From assembly GCF_040546595.1 (NCBI RefSeq), contig NZ_JBEPOB010000001.1:4944848-5008847 (forward strand): 64,000 nucleotides of DNA, in the 5' to 3' direction. Origin of the DNA: Bosea sp. OAE506 (GTDB taxonomy: Bacteria; Pseudomonadota; Alphaproteobacteria; Rhizobiales; Beijerinckiaceae). The notes below the pieces were generated by a model. It worked only from the letters and a program-made list of their open reading frames with translations. It was not told the origin of the DNA and made no database searches. Numbering within the stretch: the first letter of the stretch is position 1; each line of letters begins with the position of its first letter. The translations under genes were made by a program, and so were the position numbers. Below, piece by piece: positions 53,766-63,255 of this stretch.

Positions 53766-54908
53766 ATGTCCCGTCCCAGCGTCGATGCGGTCACATCCAC
53801 CGTGGACAGCCTGCTCGCGGGCGCGCTGGATTCCGCCCAGATGCCGGCGGCGCTCGAGCGGCTGCGACAACTCTTCGACGGCTCGAAAGCCTGCCTCGCC
53901 CGGCTGGGTCCCGGCCTTACGGCCGCCGACGCCGTCGCCACCAACAGCGACGAGGCGATGCAGCGTCGCTGCTACGAGGATCTGGCCGAGGATTTCATCC
54001 AGTTCGCCGAAGGCCTGCGCGGCGTGCCGCTCGGTTGCGTCTATCGCGACAGCGACCTCTTCGGCGAGGCAGCGCTGCGCGCCAGCCGCGCCTGGCGCGA
54101 ATGGATGGCGCCGCAGGACATGTATGGCGGGCTCGGCTGTCGTCTGGCCGAGACCGGCAGCAGCCAATGGTTCTTCGACGTCCAGCGCGGGCAGCGACAG
54201 GAACCCTTCGGTGCTGACGAGGTGGCACTGCTGGAGCAGCTCGCGCCCCTGCTGCGACGCGTCGCCTTCCTGAGCGCCGAGATGAGCCATGTCAGGCTGC
54301 AGCGCGACGAGGCCCGCGATGCGCTGGATGCGGTGGCGATGGCGATCATCCTGCTCGATGGCGAGTTGCGCATCGCCTATGCCAATGCCGAGGCCGAGGC
54401 GATCCTGGCCGATGCCGAAGGCCCGCTCGGACTGCGGCAGGGCCGGCTCTTCCTGCGCAATCCCGCCGACCAGCGCCTGCTGAAGCAGGGTGTCGAGGTG
54501 GCCCTGCATTGTGCTGAAGCCCCGCTCGTCGACGCCCGCAGCAGCCTCATCCTCCGCGACGGGCGGGAGGGGATGCCTGCCCTGTCGGCCAGCCTCATCC
54601 CGGTCTCGCCGATTGCGGCCGGGCTCCGGCCGCGGCGCGTGATGCTGGCTCTCAAGCCGCTGGAGCAGACGACGGATTTCGTCGCCAGCAGCCGCCAGCT
54701 CTTCCACCTGACCGAAAGCGAGGCCCGCTTCGCCTCTGCTCTGGCCTGCGGGCAGTCGCTGACGCAGGCCGCGGCCGCCCAGAAGGTGAGGATATCGACC
54801 GCCCGGACCCATCTGGCGCGCATCTTCCAGAAGACGGAGACGCGCCAACAAAGCCAGCTCGTCTCGCTGCTGCGCAGCGCGGTGCTGCCCCTGCGGTCGC
54901 GCCGCTGA
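53766..54908 (+). CDS. LuxR-family regulator with N-terminal sensory region
   Basis: A 380-residue protein from an ATG preceded by GGATGAGG. The first 170 residues are helical and unrecognised. A PAS-like domain (about 185-290: DAVAMAIILLDGELRIAYANAEAEAIL) follows. The C-terminal DNA-binding domain reads LTESEARFASALACGQSLTQAAAA and STARTHLARIFQKTETRQQSQL. Its architecture and helix-turn-helix resemble the shorter regulator at 51.1 kb, pointing to an old duplication. No receiver is present. Targets are unknown. Confidence 0.88.
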   Translation: MSRPSVDAVTSTVDSLLAGALDSAQMPAALERLRQLFDGSKACLARLGPGLTAADAVATNSDEAMQRRCYEDLAEDFIQFAEGLRGVPLGCVYRDSDLFGEAALRASRAWREWMAPQDMYGGLGCRLAETGSSQWFFDVQRGQRQEPFGADEVALLEQLAPLLRRVAFLSAEMSHVRLQRDEARDALDAVAMAIILLDGELRIAYANAEAEAILADAEGPLGLRQGRLFLRNPADQRLLKQGVEVALHCAEAPLVDARSSLILRDGREGMPALSASLIPVSPIAAGLRPRRVMLALKPLEQTTDFVASSRQLFHLTESEARFASALACGQSLTQAAAAQKVRISTARTHLARIFQKTETRQQSQLVSLLRSAVLPLRSRR

Positions 54909-55076
54909 GGGCTCGATGCGGGCGCCGGGGCGCCCCGCGAGTTCGCCGGCCACCGCTCTCCCCCCGCGCGCCCGCCATTCGCAAAGCCTAGGGTTCTGCC
55001 GGCGCGCCCTGCGTCATCCAAATGGCGGAGCCGGCGGAATCGGCTAGCATGATGCCGAAGCAAGGGAGACGTGACG

Positions 55077-55844
55077 ATGGATCTGAAACTGGCGGGCCGA
55101 CGCGTGCTGATCACCGGCGGCTCGAAGGGGATCGGTGCCGCCTGCGCGCGGGTCTTCCTGGCCGAGGGCTGCTCGGTCGTGCTGGTCGCGCGGGACGCCG
55201 CAAGGCTGGCGGCGACCGCCGCCGCGCTCGGCGAGGCCAACCGCGTCACGACCCATGCCGCCGATCTCTCCGTATCCGCCGAGAGAGAGGCCATCGCCGC
55301 GGCCTTTCCGGATATTGACATCCTCGTCAACAATGCGGGCGCGATCCCGGCCGGAGGGCTGCTCGACCTCTCGATGGAAAGCTGGGAGCAGGCCTGGGCG
55401 CTGAAGGTGATGGGCTATATCCACCTGACCAAGCTCTATCTGGGCCAGATGAAGGAGCGGGGTGCGGGCGTGATCGTCAACGTCATCGGCGGGGCCGGCC
55501 GCAGCCCGCGCTACGACTATGTCTGCGGCGGCACCGGCAACGCCGCCCTGATGGCCTTCACCGGCGCGGTCGGCGGGCGTTCGCCCGAATGGGGCGTCCG
55601 GGTCTTCGGCATCAACCCCGCCCAGACGCGCACGGACCGGATCATCTCGCTCAGCAAGACCCGCGCGAAGATCAAGCTCGGCGACGAGGAGCGCTGGGAG
55701 GAGATGCTGACCGGGCTGCCCTTCGACCGGCTGATCGAGCCCGAGGAAATCGCCAATGCGGCGGCTTTCCTCAGTTCGCCGGCTTGCGGCTATGTCAGCG
55801 GCACGGTGCTGGACGTCGACGGCGGCGGCGCCTTCCGCGGCTGA
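55077..55844 (+). CDS. short-chain dehydrogenase/reductase with atypical active site
   Basis: A 255-residue SDR. The cofactor motif is LITGGSKGIGAACA, with NNAGA of the fold and the C-terminal SGTVLDVDGGGAF. The usual YxxxK catalytic pair is not found: the expected region reads RSPRYDYVCGGTGNAALMAF, with Gly where Lys belongs. A similar YxxG...TGNAAL signature occurs, from memory, in a divergent SDR subgroup, so the gene is probably functional with a changed mechanism. The ATG at 55077 is preferred over a GTG two codons upstream. Confidence 0.87.
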   Translation: MDLKLAGRRVLITGGSKGIGAACARVFLAEGCSVVLVARDAARLAATAAALGEANRVTTHAADLSVSAEREAIAAAFPDIDILVNNAGAIPAGGLLDLSMESWEQAWALKVMGYIHLTKLYLGQMKERGAGVIVNVIGGAGRSPRYDYVCGGTGNAALMAFTGAVGGRSPEWGVRVFGINPAQTRTDRIISLSKTRAKIKLGDEERWEEMLTGLPFDRLIEPEEIANAAAFLSSPACGYVSGTVLDVDGGGAFRG

Positions 55845-55879
55845 GGCCAAGCGGCCCGCGCGCACGGCCACGACGGCGC

Positions 55880-55896
55880 TTTACGGGCGCTTTACG
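55880..55896 (+). promoter_or_regulatory. candidate KdpE-binding direct repeat upstream of the kdp operon
   Basis: TTTACG-N5-TTTACG is a direct repeat with an 11-bp period, about 80 nt before the first small kdp-linked gene. The Escherichia coli KdpE site is TTTATA-N5-TTTACA with the same period, as I recall it. KdpE is encoded at the end of this operon, so autoregulation under potassium limitation is plausible. Confidence 0.5.
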
Positions 55897-55943
55897 GCAC
55901 AGCTGCGAATTCGACATGGCGCCCTTACGGGCAGCGGCTCCAT

Positions 55944-55967
55944 CTCCGGTCCTTACACGGACCGGAG
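55944..55967 (+). promoter_or_regulatory. strong hairpin directly upstream of the first kdp-linked start codon
   Basis: A 9-bp perfect stem CTCCGGTCC / GGACCGGAG with a 6-nt loop TTACAC ends 7 nt before the ATG at 55975, and part of the purine-rich stem may serve as ribosome site. It could limit initiation or act as an attenuator. The short T-run after it (ATTTT) makes a leaky terminator possible. Confidence 0.5.
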
Positions 55968-55974
55968 ATTTTCC

Positions 55975-56061
55975 ATGTTCATCGACATCATCTTCCTGCT
56001 CGGCGGCCTCGCGCTGTTCGGCATCGCAGGCGTCGCCGTCGCCGCGGCAGAGCGGCTGTGA
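55975..56061 (+). CDS. small membrane peptide preceding kdpF
   Basis: A 28-residue, single-helix hydrophobic peptide starting MFIDIIFLLGGLALFGIAG and ending AAERL. It lies 8 nt before kdpF in the same direction, so it is probably translated as part of the kdp mRNA. It is not KdpF itself, which follows with the typical RPESF end. Function unknown; a second regulatory or stabilising peptide of the Kdp pump is possible. Confidence 0.6.
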   Translation: MFIDIIFLLGGLALFGIAGVAVAAAERL

Positions 56062-56069
56062 GGCGCGTC

Positions 56070-56159
56070 ATGCCGCTCGACATCATCCTGGGGCTGACGG
56101 TGGCGGCGCTGCTGCTGGCCTATCTGCTCAAGGCGCTGCTGCGCCCCGAATCCTTCTGA
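56070..56159 (+). CDS. kdpF: KdpF, small subunit of the potassium-transporting ATPase
   Basis: A 29-residue peptide, MPLDIILGLTVAALLLAYLL in its first 20 residues, with the KdpF-typical end ALLRPESF. In Escherichia coli KdpF stabilises the KdpFABC complex in the membrane. It is too short for routine gene finders. It sits 15 nt before kdpA. Confidence 0.85.
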   Translation: MPLDIILGLTVAALLLAYLLKALLRPESF

Positions 56160-56174
56160 ACGGGGGACCGGCTG

Positions 56175-57866
56175 ATGACCCTCGACCTCGTCCAGTTCGT
56201 GATCTTCTGTGCCCTGCTGCTGGCCCTCGCCTGGCCGCTCGGCCACTACATGGCCCGCGTCTTCACCGGAGAGGCGCAGTTCCTGGCGCCGCTCGAAAAC
56301 GCGATCCTTGGCCTCGCCGGCCAGGGCCGGCCGCAGCCGCAGCGCTGGCAGGGCTATGCCCTGTCGCTGCTCGCTTTCAACGCTGCGGGCTTCGCGCTGC
56401 TGTTCCTGATGCTGCGCTACCAGAACCTGCTGCCGCTCAACCCGCAGGGCTTCGACGGGATGCCGGCGCATCTCGCCTTCAACACGGCGATCTCCTTCGT
56501 CACCAACACCAACTGGCAGTCCTATGGTGGCGAGACGACGCTCTCGAACCTCAGTCAGATGCTCGGCCTGACGACGCAGAACTTCGTCTCGGCCGCCAGC
56601 GGCGGGGCGGTGGCGGCCGCCGTTGCGCGCGGCTTCGCCGCGAAGCAGACCCGCGTGCTCGGCAATTTCTGGGTCGATCTGACCCGCACCACGCTCTACA
56701 TCCTGCTGCCAGCCTCGCTCGTCCTAGCGCTCGTGCTCGTCGCGCTCGGCCTGCCGCAGACACTTGCCGGCTCGTTCGACGCCACGACGCTGGAAGGCGC
56801 CAAGCAAAGCATCGCGATCGGCCCAGTCGCCAGCCAGATCGCGATCAAGCAGCTCGGCACCAATGGTGGCGGCTTCTTCAACGTCAATTCGGCGCATCCC
56901 TTCGAGAACCCGAATGCGCTGTCGAACCTGCTGACGACGATATCGATCCTGCTGATCCCGGTCGCGTTCTGCTTCACCTATGGCCGGCTGGTCGGTGACC
57001 GCCGGCAGGGTCGCGCGCTGTTTGCCGCCATGGCCGTGCTGTTCCTCTCCGGCTTCGCTGCGATCTACGGCGCCGAGCGCCTCGGCAACCCGCTGCATTC
57101 CGGACTCGTCGATGCCGCGGCCGGCAACATGGAAGGCAAGGAGGTCCGCTTCGGCATCCTTGCTTCGACGCTCTGGGCAGCGGCGACCACCGCGGCCTCG
57201 AACGGCTCGGTCAATGCGATGCTCGATTCCTTCACGCCGCTGGGCGGGCTGGTCGCCATGCTGAATATCCAGCTCGGCGAGGTGGTCTATGGCGGCGTCG
57301 GCGTCGGCCTCACCGGCATGCTGCTCTTCGTCATCATCACGGTCTTCCTTGCCGGGCTGATGGTAGGGCGCACGCCGGAGTATCTCGGCAAGAAGATCGA
57401 GGCGCGCGAGATCAAGCTTGCGGCGCTGACCCTGCTGATCATGCCGCTGGGCATTCTGGTCTTCGCCTCGCTGGCCATTGCGACCGGCCAGGCTCAGGCG
57501 TCGGTGCAGGATGCCGGCCCGCATGGACTTTCGGAGCTGCTCTACGCCTACACCTCGGCGACGGGCAACAACGGCTCGGCTTTTGCGGGCTTCACCGCCA
57601 ACACGCCCTGGCACAACAGCTTCCTCGGCATCGCCATGATGCTCGGCCGCTTCGGCTACATCATTCCGATCCTGGCGATCGCCGGCAGCCTTGCGGGCAA
57701 GCGCCCGGCGGCCGAGACGGCGGGCACCTTCCCCACCCATGGGCCGCTCTTCGTCACGCTGCTGGTGGCGACGATCCTGATCGTCGGCGCGCTTACCTTC
57801 CTCCCCGTCCTCGCTCTGGGCCCGATCGCGGAACACGTCTCGATCCTGGCCGGGCAGAGCTTCTAG
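56175..57866 (+). CDS. kdpA: potassium-transporting ATPase, potassium-binding subunit
   Basis: Channel-like subunit of KdpFABC, 563 residues with about ten hydrophobic segments. Selectivity-filter regions, recognisable by Gly-rich loops, are [62 protein letters not shown] and [14 protein letters not shown]. Length and motifs are normal. kdpB follows after 8 nt. Confidence 0.97.
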   Translation: MTLDLVQFVIFCALLLALAWPLGHYMARVFTGEAQFLAPLENAILGLAGQGRPQPQRWQGYALSLLAFNAAGFALLFLMLRYQNLLPLNPQGFDGMPAHLAFNTAISFVTNTNWQSYGGETTLSNLSQMLGLTTQNFVSAASGGAVAAAVARGFAAKQTRVLGNFWVDLTRTTLYILLPASLVLALVLVALGLPQTLAGSFDATTLEGAKQSIAIGPVASQIAIKQLGTNGGGFFNVNSAHPFENPNALSNLLTTISILLIPVAFCFTYGRLVGDRRQGRALFAAMAVLFLSGFAAIYGAERLGNPLHSGLVDAAAGNMEGKEVRFGILASTLWAAATTAASNGSVNAMLDSFTPLGGLVAMLNIQLGEVVYGGVGVGLTGMLLFVIITVFLAGLMVGRTPEYLGKKIEAREIKLAALTLLIMPLGILVFASLAIATGQAQASVQDAGPHGLSELLYAYTSATGNNGSAFAGFTANTPWHNSFLGIAMMLGRFGYIIPILAIAGSLAGKRPAAETAGTFPTHGPLFVTLLVATILIVGALTFLPVLALGPIAEHVSILAGQSF

Positions 57867-57874
57867 AGGTCCCC

Positions 57875-59917
57875 ATGAGCAAGCATGCTCCCACCGAGAT
57901 GGGTCTGTTCTCGCCCGTCATCCTCCGGCCCGCGATCCTGCAGGCCTTCCGCAAGCTCGATCCGCGCAGCCTGGCGCGCAACCCGGTCATCTTCTCGACG
58001 GCGCTGGTCTCCGTGCTCGCCAGCGTTCTGGTCATCCGCGAGGGACTGACCGGGGGGCCTGTCTTCTGGATCGGGCTGCAGATCGCGATCTGGCTGTGGT
58101 TCACGGTGCTGTTCGCGAACTTCGCCGAGGCGGTCGCGGAAGGGCGCGGCAAGGCGCGGGCTGACGCCTTCCGCTCGACCCGCTCCTCCTCGCTGGCTAA
58201 GGTCCTGGTCGATCCGGCCAACCGCGTCGTCTACGGCACCAAGGAGGTCGAGCTCGTCGAGCCCGGCGAGGTCATCCTGATTGAGGCCGGCGATACCGTG
58301 CCGACCGATGGCGAGATCATTGAGGGCGTCGCCTCGGTCGACGAAAGCGCCATCACCGGCGAATCCGCCCCGGTCATCCGCGAATCCGGCGGCGACCGCT
58401 CCTCGGTTACCGGCGGTACGCGGCTGGTGTCAGACTGGCTTGTGGTGCGCGTCACCGCCCGCCAGGGCGAGACCTTCCTCGACCGGATGATCGCGCTGGT
58501 CGAGGGCGCCAAGCGCCAGAAGACGCCCAACGAGATCGCCCTCGACATCCTGCTGGCGGCGCTGACCCTGGTCTTCCTTTTCGTCGTGGTGACGCTGCCC
58601 TTCTTCGCCTCTTGGTCGGGCACGACGCTGCCGGTGATCTACCTCGCGGCGCTGTTCGTGACGCTGATCCCGACCACGATCGGCGGGCTGCTCTCGGCCA
58701 TCGGCATCGCCGGCATGGACCGGCTGGTGAAGGCCAACGTCATCGCCAAATCCGGCCGCGCGGTCGAGGCGGCCGGCGACATCGACGTGCTGCTGCTCGA
58801 CAAGACCGGCACGATCACCTTCGGCAACCGGATGGCCCATGCCTTCGAGCCGGCGGCGAATATCAGCGAGCGCGATCTGGCGGAGGCGGCCTTCCTGGCC
58901 TCGCTGTCGGACGACACGCCGGAGGGCAAATCGATCGTCGATCTCGCCGCCAAGCGCTTCGGCTTCGATGCTGCTGCCGGCGCTGGCGCGGTCTTCGTGC
59001 CCTTCACCGCGCAGACCCGCATGTCGGGCGTCGATCTCCCCGACGGCCGCGCTCTGCGCAAGGGCGCCTCCGACACGATGGCCAAGCTCACCGGCGGCAC
59101 GCTGTCGGCGACGGTCGAGCAGGCGGTTCGCAAGATCGCCTCCTCGGGTGGTACTCCGCTCGTGGTGGCGCGCGACAACGACGTGCTCGGCGTCGTTCAT
59201 CTCAAGGATGTGGTGAAGCCCGGCATCCGCGAGCGCTTCGCCGAGCTGCGCCGCATGGGCATCCGCACCGTGATGATCACCGGCGACAACCCGCTGACGG
59301 CGGCCGCCATCGCAGCCGAAGCCGGCGTCGACGACTTCCTCGCCGAGGCGACGCCGGAAGCCAAGCTCGCCCTGATCCGCAAGGAGCAGGCGGAAGGCAG
59401 GCTGGTGGCGATGTGCGGCGACGGCTCCAACGACGCGCCCGCGCTGGCGCAGGCCGATGTCGGCGTCGCCATGAATTCCGGCACGCCCGCCGCCAAGGAA
59501 GCCGGCAACCTGATCGACCTCGACAGCGATCCCACCAAGCTGATCGAGATCGTCATGGTCGGCAAGCAGCTCCTGATTTCGCGCGGCGCGCTGACGACCT
59601 TCTCGATCGCCAACGACGTCGCCAAGTATTTTGCCATCCTGCCGGCGCTGTTCGTCACGGCCTATCCGGGCCTGGCCGTGCTCGACGTGATGGGGCTGGG
59701 CAGCCCGCAATCGGCGATCCTGTCGGCGATCATCTTCAACGCGCTCGTCATCGTCGCGCTGATCCCGATCGCCCTGAAGGGCGTGCGCTATGCGCCGGCT
59801 TCGGCGGCCTCGCTGCTCGGCCGCAACCTGCTGGTCTACGGGCTCGGCGGGCTGATCGTTCCCTTCATCGGCATCAAGGCGATCGACCTGATCGTCGACC
59901 TGCTCCACCTCGCCTGA
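57875..59917 (+). CDS. kdpB: potassium-transporting ATPase, ATP-hydrolysing subunit
   Basis: P-type ATPase subunit, 680 residues. Actuator TGES is in [12 protein letters not shown]. The phosphorylated Asp is in [14 protein letters not shown]. The nucleotide-domain KGAS appears as LRKGASDTM, and the hinge is [21 protein letters not shown]. The Ser of ITGESAP and the membrane helices are as expected. It couples ATP hydrolysis to potassium uptake through KdpA. Confidence 0.97.
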   Translation: MSKHAPTEMGLFSPVILRPAILQAFRKLDPRSLARNPVIFSTALVSVLASVLVIREGLTGGPVFWIGLQIAIWLWFTVLFANFAEAVAEGRGKARADAFRSTRSSSLAKVLVDPANRVVYGTKEVELVEPGEVILIEAGDTVPTDGEIIEGVASVDESAITGESAPVIRESGGDRSSVTGGTRLVSDWLVVRVTARQGETFLDRMIALVEGAKRQKTPNEIALDILLAALTLVFLFVVVTLPFFASWSGTTLPVIYLAALFVTLIPTTIGGLLSAIGIAGMDRLVKANVIAKSGRAVEAAGDIDVLLLDKTGTITFGNRMAHAFEPAANISERDLAEAAFLASLSDDTPEGKSIVDLAAKRFGFDAAAGAGAVFVPFTAQTRMSGVDLPDGRALRKGASDTMAKLTGGTLSATVEQAVRKIASSGGTPLVVARDNDVLGVVHLKDVVKPGIRERFAELRRMGIRTVMITGDNPLTAAAIAAEAGVDDFLAEATPEAKLALIRKEQAEGRLVAMCGDGSNDAPALAQADVGVAMNSGTPAAKEAGNLIDLDSDPTKLIEIVMVGKQLLISRGALTTFSIANDVAKYFAILPALFVTAYPGLAVLDVMGLGSPQSAILSAIIFNALVIVALIPIALKGVRYAPASAASLLGRNLLVYGLGGLIVPFIGIKAIDLIVDLLHLA

Positions 59918-59928
59918 GGAGAGAGATC

Positions 59929-60519
59929 ATGACCTCCTATCTTCGTCCCGCGCTTGTCCTGCTCGGCCTGTTCAGTGTGCTGACGGGCGCCGCCTACCCC
60001 CTCGCCGTCACCGGCGTCGCCCAAGCCGTGTTTCCCGCCAAGGCCAACGGCTCGCCGGTGGTGAAGGACGGCTCCGTGATCGGCTCCGCGCTGATCGGCC
60101 AGTCCTTCACGTCCGAGCGCTATTTCCACGGCCGCCCCTCGGCGACCTCCGCGCCCGATCCGCAGGACGCGTCCAAGACCGTGGACAGCCCCTACAACGC
60201 CGCGAACTCGACCGGCTCCAACCTCGGGCCGGGCTCCGCGACGCTGAAGACCGCGATCACCGACCGCGTCGCCGCGCTCGGCGGCGGTCCGCAGCCGGCC
60301 GATCTGGTGACGGCCTCGGGCTCGGGCCTCGATCCCGACGTCTCGCCGCAGGCGGCGCTCGTCCAGGTGGCACGCGTGGCGAAGGCCCGCGGCGTGCCGG
60401 AGGACAGCCTGCGGCGCCTCGTGCAGGACCAGGTCGAGCCGACGATGCTGGGCGTCCTCGGCGAGCCGCGCGTCAATGTGCTCGCCCTAAATCTCGCGCT
60501 CGACAGGCTCGCGCGCTGA
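59929..60519 (+). CDS. kdpC: potassium-transporting ATPase subunit C
   Basis: A 196-residue subunit with a single N-terminal helix (about 7-28). Family segments are GSALIGQSFTSERYFHGRPSA, YNAANSTGSNLGP, SGSGLDPDVSPQAALVQVARVAKARG and the C-terminal GEPRVNVLALNLALD. An AGGAGAGAG sequence lies just upstream of the ATG at 59929. Longer reading upstream in this frame overlaps kdpB and is not real. Confidence 0.96.
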   Translation: MTSYLRPALVLLGLFSVLTGAAYPLAVTGVAQAVFPAKANGSPVVKDGSVIGSALIGQSFTSERYFHGRPSATSAPDPQDASKTVDSPYNAANSTGSNLGPGSATLKTAITDRVAALGGGPQPADLVTASGSGLDPDVSPQAALVQVARVAKARGVPEDSLRRLVQDQVEPTMLGVLGEPRVNVLALNLALDRLAR

Positions 60520-60537
60520 TGCTCTGGTTGCCCGCGC

Positions 60538-63255
60538 ATGCCCAGCCCGCAAGACGATAGGCCCCCGCCCGAATCCTTCCTTGCCGGTGCGCGCGGCGAG
60601 GAGGCGGCGGGCGCCGGCCGGCTCAAGATCTTCCTGGGCGCCTCGCCCGGCGTGGGCAAGACCTTCGCGATGATCGAGGAGGCCCGCGTGCGCCAGCGCG
60701 CGGGCCGCGATGTCGTGGTAGCCCTGGTCGAGACGCATGGCCGGGCCGAGACGGCGGCACTGCTGGATACCCTCGAGCAATTGCCGCGGCGGCAGGTCGA
60801 GTATCGCGGCCAGGTCCTGAGCGAGCTCGATCTCGACGCCCTGCTCGCGCGCCGGCCGGCGATCGCGCTGATCGATGAACTCGCCCACACCAATGCGCCT
60901 GGCTCCCGCCATCCCAAGCGCTGGCAGGATGTCGTCGAGGTGCTCGATGCCGGCATCGACGTCGTCACCACCCTGAACATCCAGCATGTCGAGAGCCTGA
61001 ACGACGTCGTCGCCCGCATCACCGGCGTGCGCGTGCAGGAGACGGTGCCCGACCAGATCCTGCAGCGGGCCGACCAGATCGAGCTGATCGACCTTCCGCC
61101 CGAGGAGCTGATCAAGCGGCTCGAGGACGGCAAGGTCTATGTGCCCCAGCAGATCGGCCGGGCGCTCGACAACTTCTTCGGCAAGGGCAAGCTGACGGCG
61201 CTGCGCGAACTCGCCTTGCGCACGGCCGCCAGCCGGGTCGATGCCGAAATGCTCGACTGGATGCAGGCCCATGCCGTCAAAGGTCCATGGCCGGCGGAGG
61301 AGCGGCTGCTGGTCTGCATCAACGAGGCGCCCGTCGCTCGCAGCCTGGTGCGGGCCGGCAAGCGCATGGCCGAGCGTGCGCGCCTGCCCTGGATCGTGGC
61401 GACGGTGCTGACACCCCGGCATGAGGCACTGCCCGCGGAGGCCCGCGCCGTCACCGTCGAGGCCCTGCGCCTGGCGGAATCGCTCGGCGCCGAGACGGTG
61501 GTCCTGCGGGCGGAGACGGATGCCGCCGGCGAGATCCTGCGCTACGCCCGCCAGCGCAATGTCTCTCGGCTGGTGATCGGGCGCCCGCGCTCGCAGCGCT
61601 CCTGGTGGCAGCGGCTGGCCGGCGCCTTCCGTGAGCCCGTCGCGGACCGGCTGCTCGACGATGCCACCGATTTCGAGATCACCGTGGTGACGCCGCATGC
61701 CCGGATCGAGCGGCGCAAGGCGGTCGCCGGCCCCTGGCTGCATGGACCTTGGCAGGCTTACGCGACGGCCTTCGGGGCGATCGTGGTCGCCACCATCCTG
61801 GCCCTGCCGATTTCGATCTGGGAGGCCGTACCGGGCGGCGCGATCTCTGCGATCTACCTCATCGCCGTGCTGACGGTGGGTGCGCGCTGGGGGCTCGGCC
61901 CGTCGCTGGCGGCGGGGGCGCTGGGCTCGCTCGCCTACAACTTCTTCTACACGCCGCCCTATTACTCGCTGCACATCAGCCGCTCGGAGGATGTCGTCTC
62001 GATCGGCGTCTATCTGCTGGGCGCGCTCTTCACCGGCACGCTGGCCGGGCGGCTCAAGGCCCAGGTCGAGGCGATGCGCGCCGCGCAGAGGCGCACCGAA
62101 ACCCTCTACGACTTTGCCCGCAAGATCGCCTCGGCCACGCAGACGGACGACGTGCTCTGGGCCGCGGCCTTCCACATCGCTGCGACGCTGGACTGCCAGT
62201 CGCTGATCCTGATGCCGGATGCGGCGGGGGCGCTGCAGCAGGTGCAGGGCCACCCCACGATCGAGGATCTCGATGCCCGCGCCGAGGGCGCCGCGCGCTG
62301 GGCCTTCGAGAAGAACGAGCCGGCCGGAGCCGGCACTGCGACGTTGCCGATGGCCGAATGGCTGTTCGTGCCGCTCGCCACCGCCAGCAGCATCCTGGGC
62401 GTGATCGGCGTCCGTTTCCGCGACCGGCAGCGCGGGCTCGACCCCGAGACGCGGCGCCTGCTGCTGGCGGTGGAGGATCAGGTCGCCGTGGCGGTGGAGC
62501 GGACGCGGCTCGCCGGCGAACTGGCGAATGCCCGCGTCTCGGCCGAGGGCGAGAAGCTGCGCGGGGCGCTCCTGAACTCCGTCAGCCATGATCTTCGCAC
62601 GCCGCTGGTGACGGTGATCGGCGCCGTGTCGAGCTTGGCCGAGACCGATGGCGTCCTCGGCGCGGCCGACCGCCGCGAGCTGACGATGACGGCCCTAGAC
62701 GAGGCGCGCCGGCTCGACCGCTATGTCCAGAACCTGCTCGACATGACCCGGCTCGGGCATGGCGTGCTGGCGCCCAAGCGCGCGGCGGTCGATCTGCGCG
62801 AGATCCTCGGCGTCGTCCGCACCGATCTGAAGCGCGTGCTCGCCAACCACGGCCTCGTCATCGAGACGCCGCGCGATCTGCCACCGCTGCATGTCGATCC
62901 GGTGCTGATCGGCCAGGCCATCGCCAACATCGTCGAGAATGCCGCCAAATACGCGCCAGCGGGCACGTCGATCACGATCACGGCGCGGGCCGACGGTGCC
63001 ATAGCCGAGATTGCGGTGACCGACGAAGGACCGGGAATCCCCGAGGGTGAGCGCGAGCGCGTCTTCGACCTGTTCCACCGCGTCGCGGACGGGGATTCGC
63101 GGCCAGCCGGAACCGGGCTCGGCCTGTCGATCGTGCGCGGCTTGGTCGAGGCCCATGGCGGCACCGCGCGCGCCCAGGCGGGTGTCGGTGGACGCGGCGC
63201 CGCGATCGTGATCAGGCTGCCCTTCGCCCCCGCCTGCAGCGATCTTTCCGAATGA
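60538..63255 (+). CDS. kdpD: potassium sensor histidine kinase KdpD
   Basis: A 905-residue sensor kinase. The N-terminal KdpD domain has Walker A GASPGVGKTFAM and DELAHTNAPGSRHPKRWQDV, followed by a universal-stress-protein-like domain (about 255-380). Four closely spaced helices (about 408-505) come next, then a GAF-like domain (about 525-660). The kinase core has phospho-His in NSVSHDLRTPL, N-box IANIVENAAKYAP, and DEGPGIPEGERE and GTGLGLSIVRG. It senses potassium or turgor and phosphorylates KdpE. Its stop overlaps the kdpE start by 4 nt. Confidence 0.96.
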   Translation: MPSPQDDRPPPESFLAGARGEEAAGAGRLKIFLGASPGVGKTFAMIEEARVRQRAGRDVVVALVETHGRAETAALLDTLEQLPRRQVEYRGQVLSELDLDALLARRPAIALIDELAHTNAPGSRHPKRWQDVVEVLDAGIDVVTTLNIQHVESLNDVVARITGVRVQETVPDQILQRADQIELIDLPPEELIKRLEDGKVYVPQQIGRALDNFFGKGKLTALRELALRTAASRVDAEMLDWMQAHAVKGPWPAEERLLVCINEAPVARSLVRAGKRMAERARLPWIVATVLTPRHEALPAEARAVTVEALRLAESLGAETVVLRAETDAAGEILRYARQRNVSRLVIGRPRSQRSWWQRLAGAFREPVADRLLDDATDFEITVVTPHARIERRKAVAGPWLHGPWQAYATAFGAIVVATILALPISIWEAVPGGAISAIYLIAVLTVGARWGLGPSLAAGALGSLAYNFFYTPPYYSLHISRSEDVVSIGVYLLGALFTGTLAGRLKAQVEAMRAAQRRTETLYDFARKIASATQTDDVLWAAAFHIAATLDCQSLILMPDAAGALQQVQGHPTIEDLDARAEGAARWAFEKNEPAGAGTATLPMAEWLFVPLATASSILGVIGVRFRDRQRGLDPETRRLLLAVEDQVAVAVERTRLAGELANARVSAEGEKLRGALLNSVSHDLRTPLVTVIGAVSSLAETDGVLGAADRRELTMTALDEARRLDRYVQNLLDMTRLGHGVLAPKRAAVDLREILGVVRTDLKRVLANHGLVIETPRDLPPLHVDPVLIGQAIANIVENAAKYAPAGTSITITARADGAIAEIAVTDEGPGIPEGERERVFDLFHRVADGDSRPAGTGLGLSIVRGLVEAHGGTARAQAGVGGRGAAIVIRLPFAPACSDLSE

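Noticed and set aside
60487..62589. 700-codon minus-strand open frame opposite kdpD
   Set aside because: It lies wholly opposite kdpD with low-complexity Arg/Gln/His-rich sequence.
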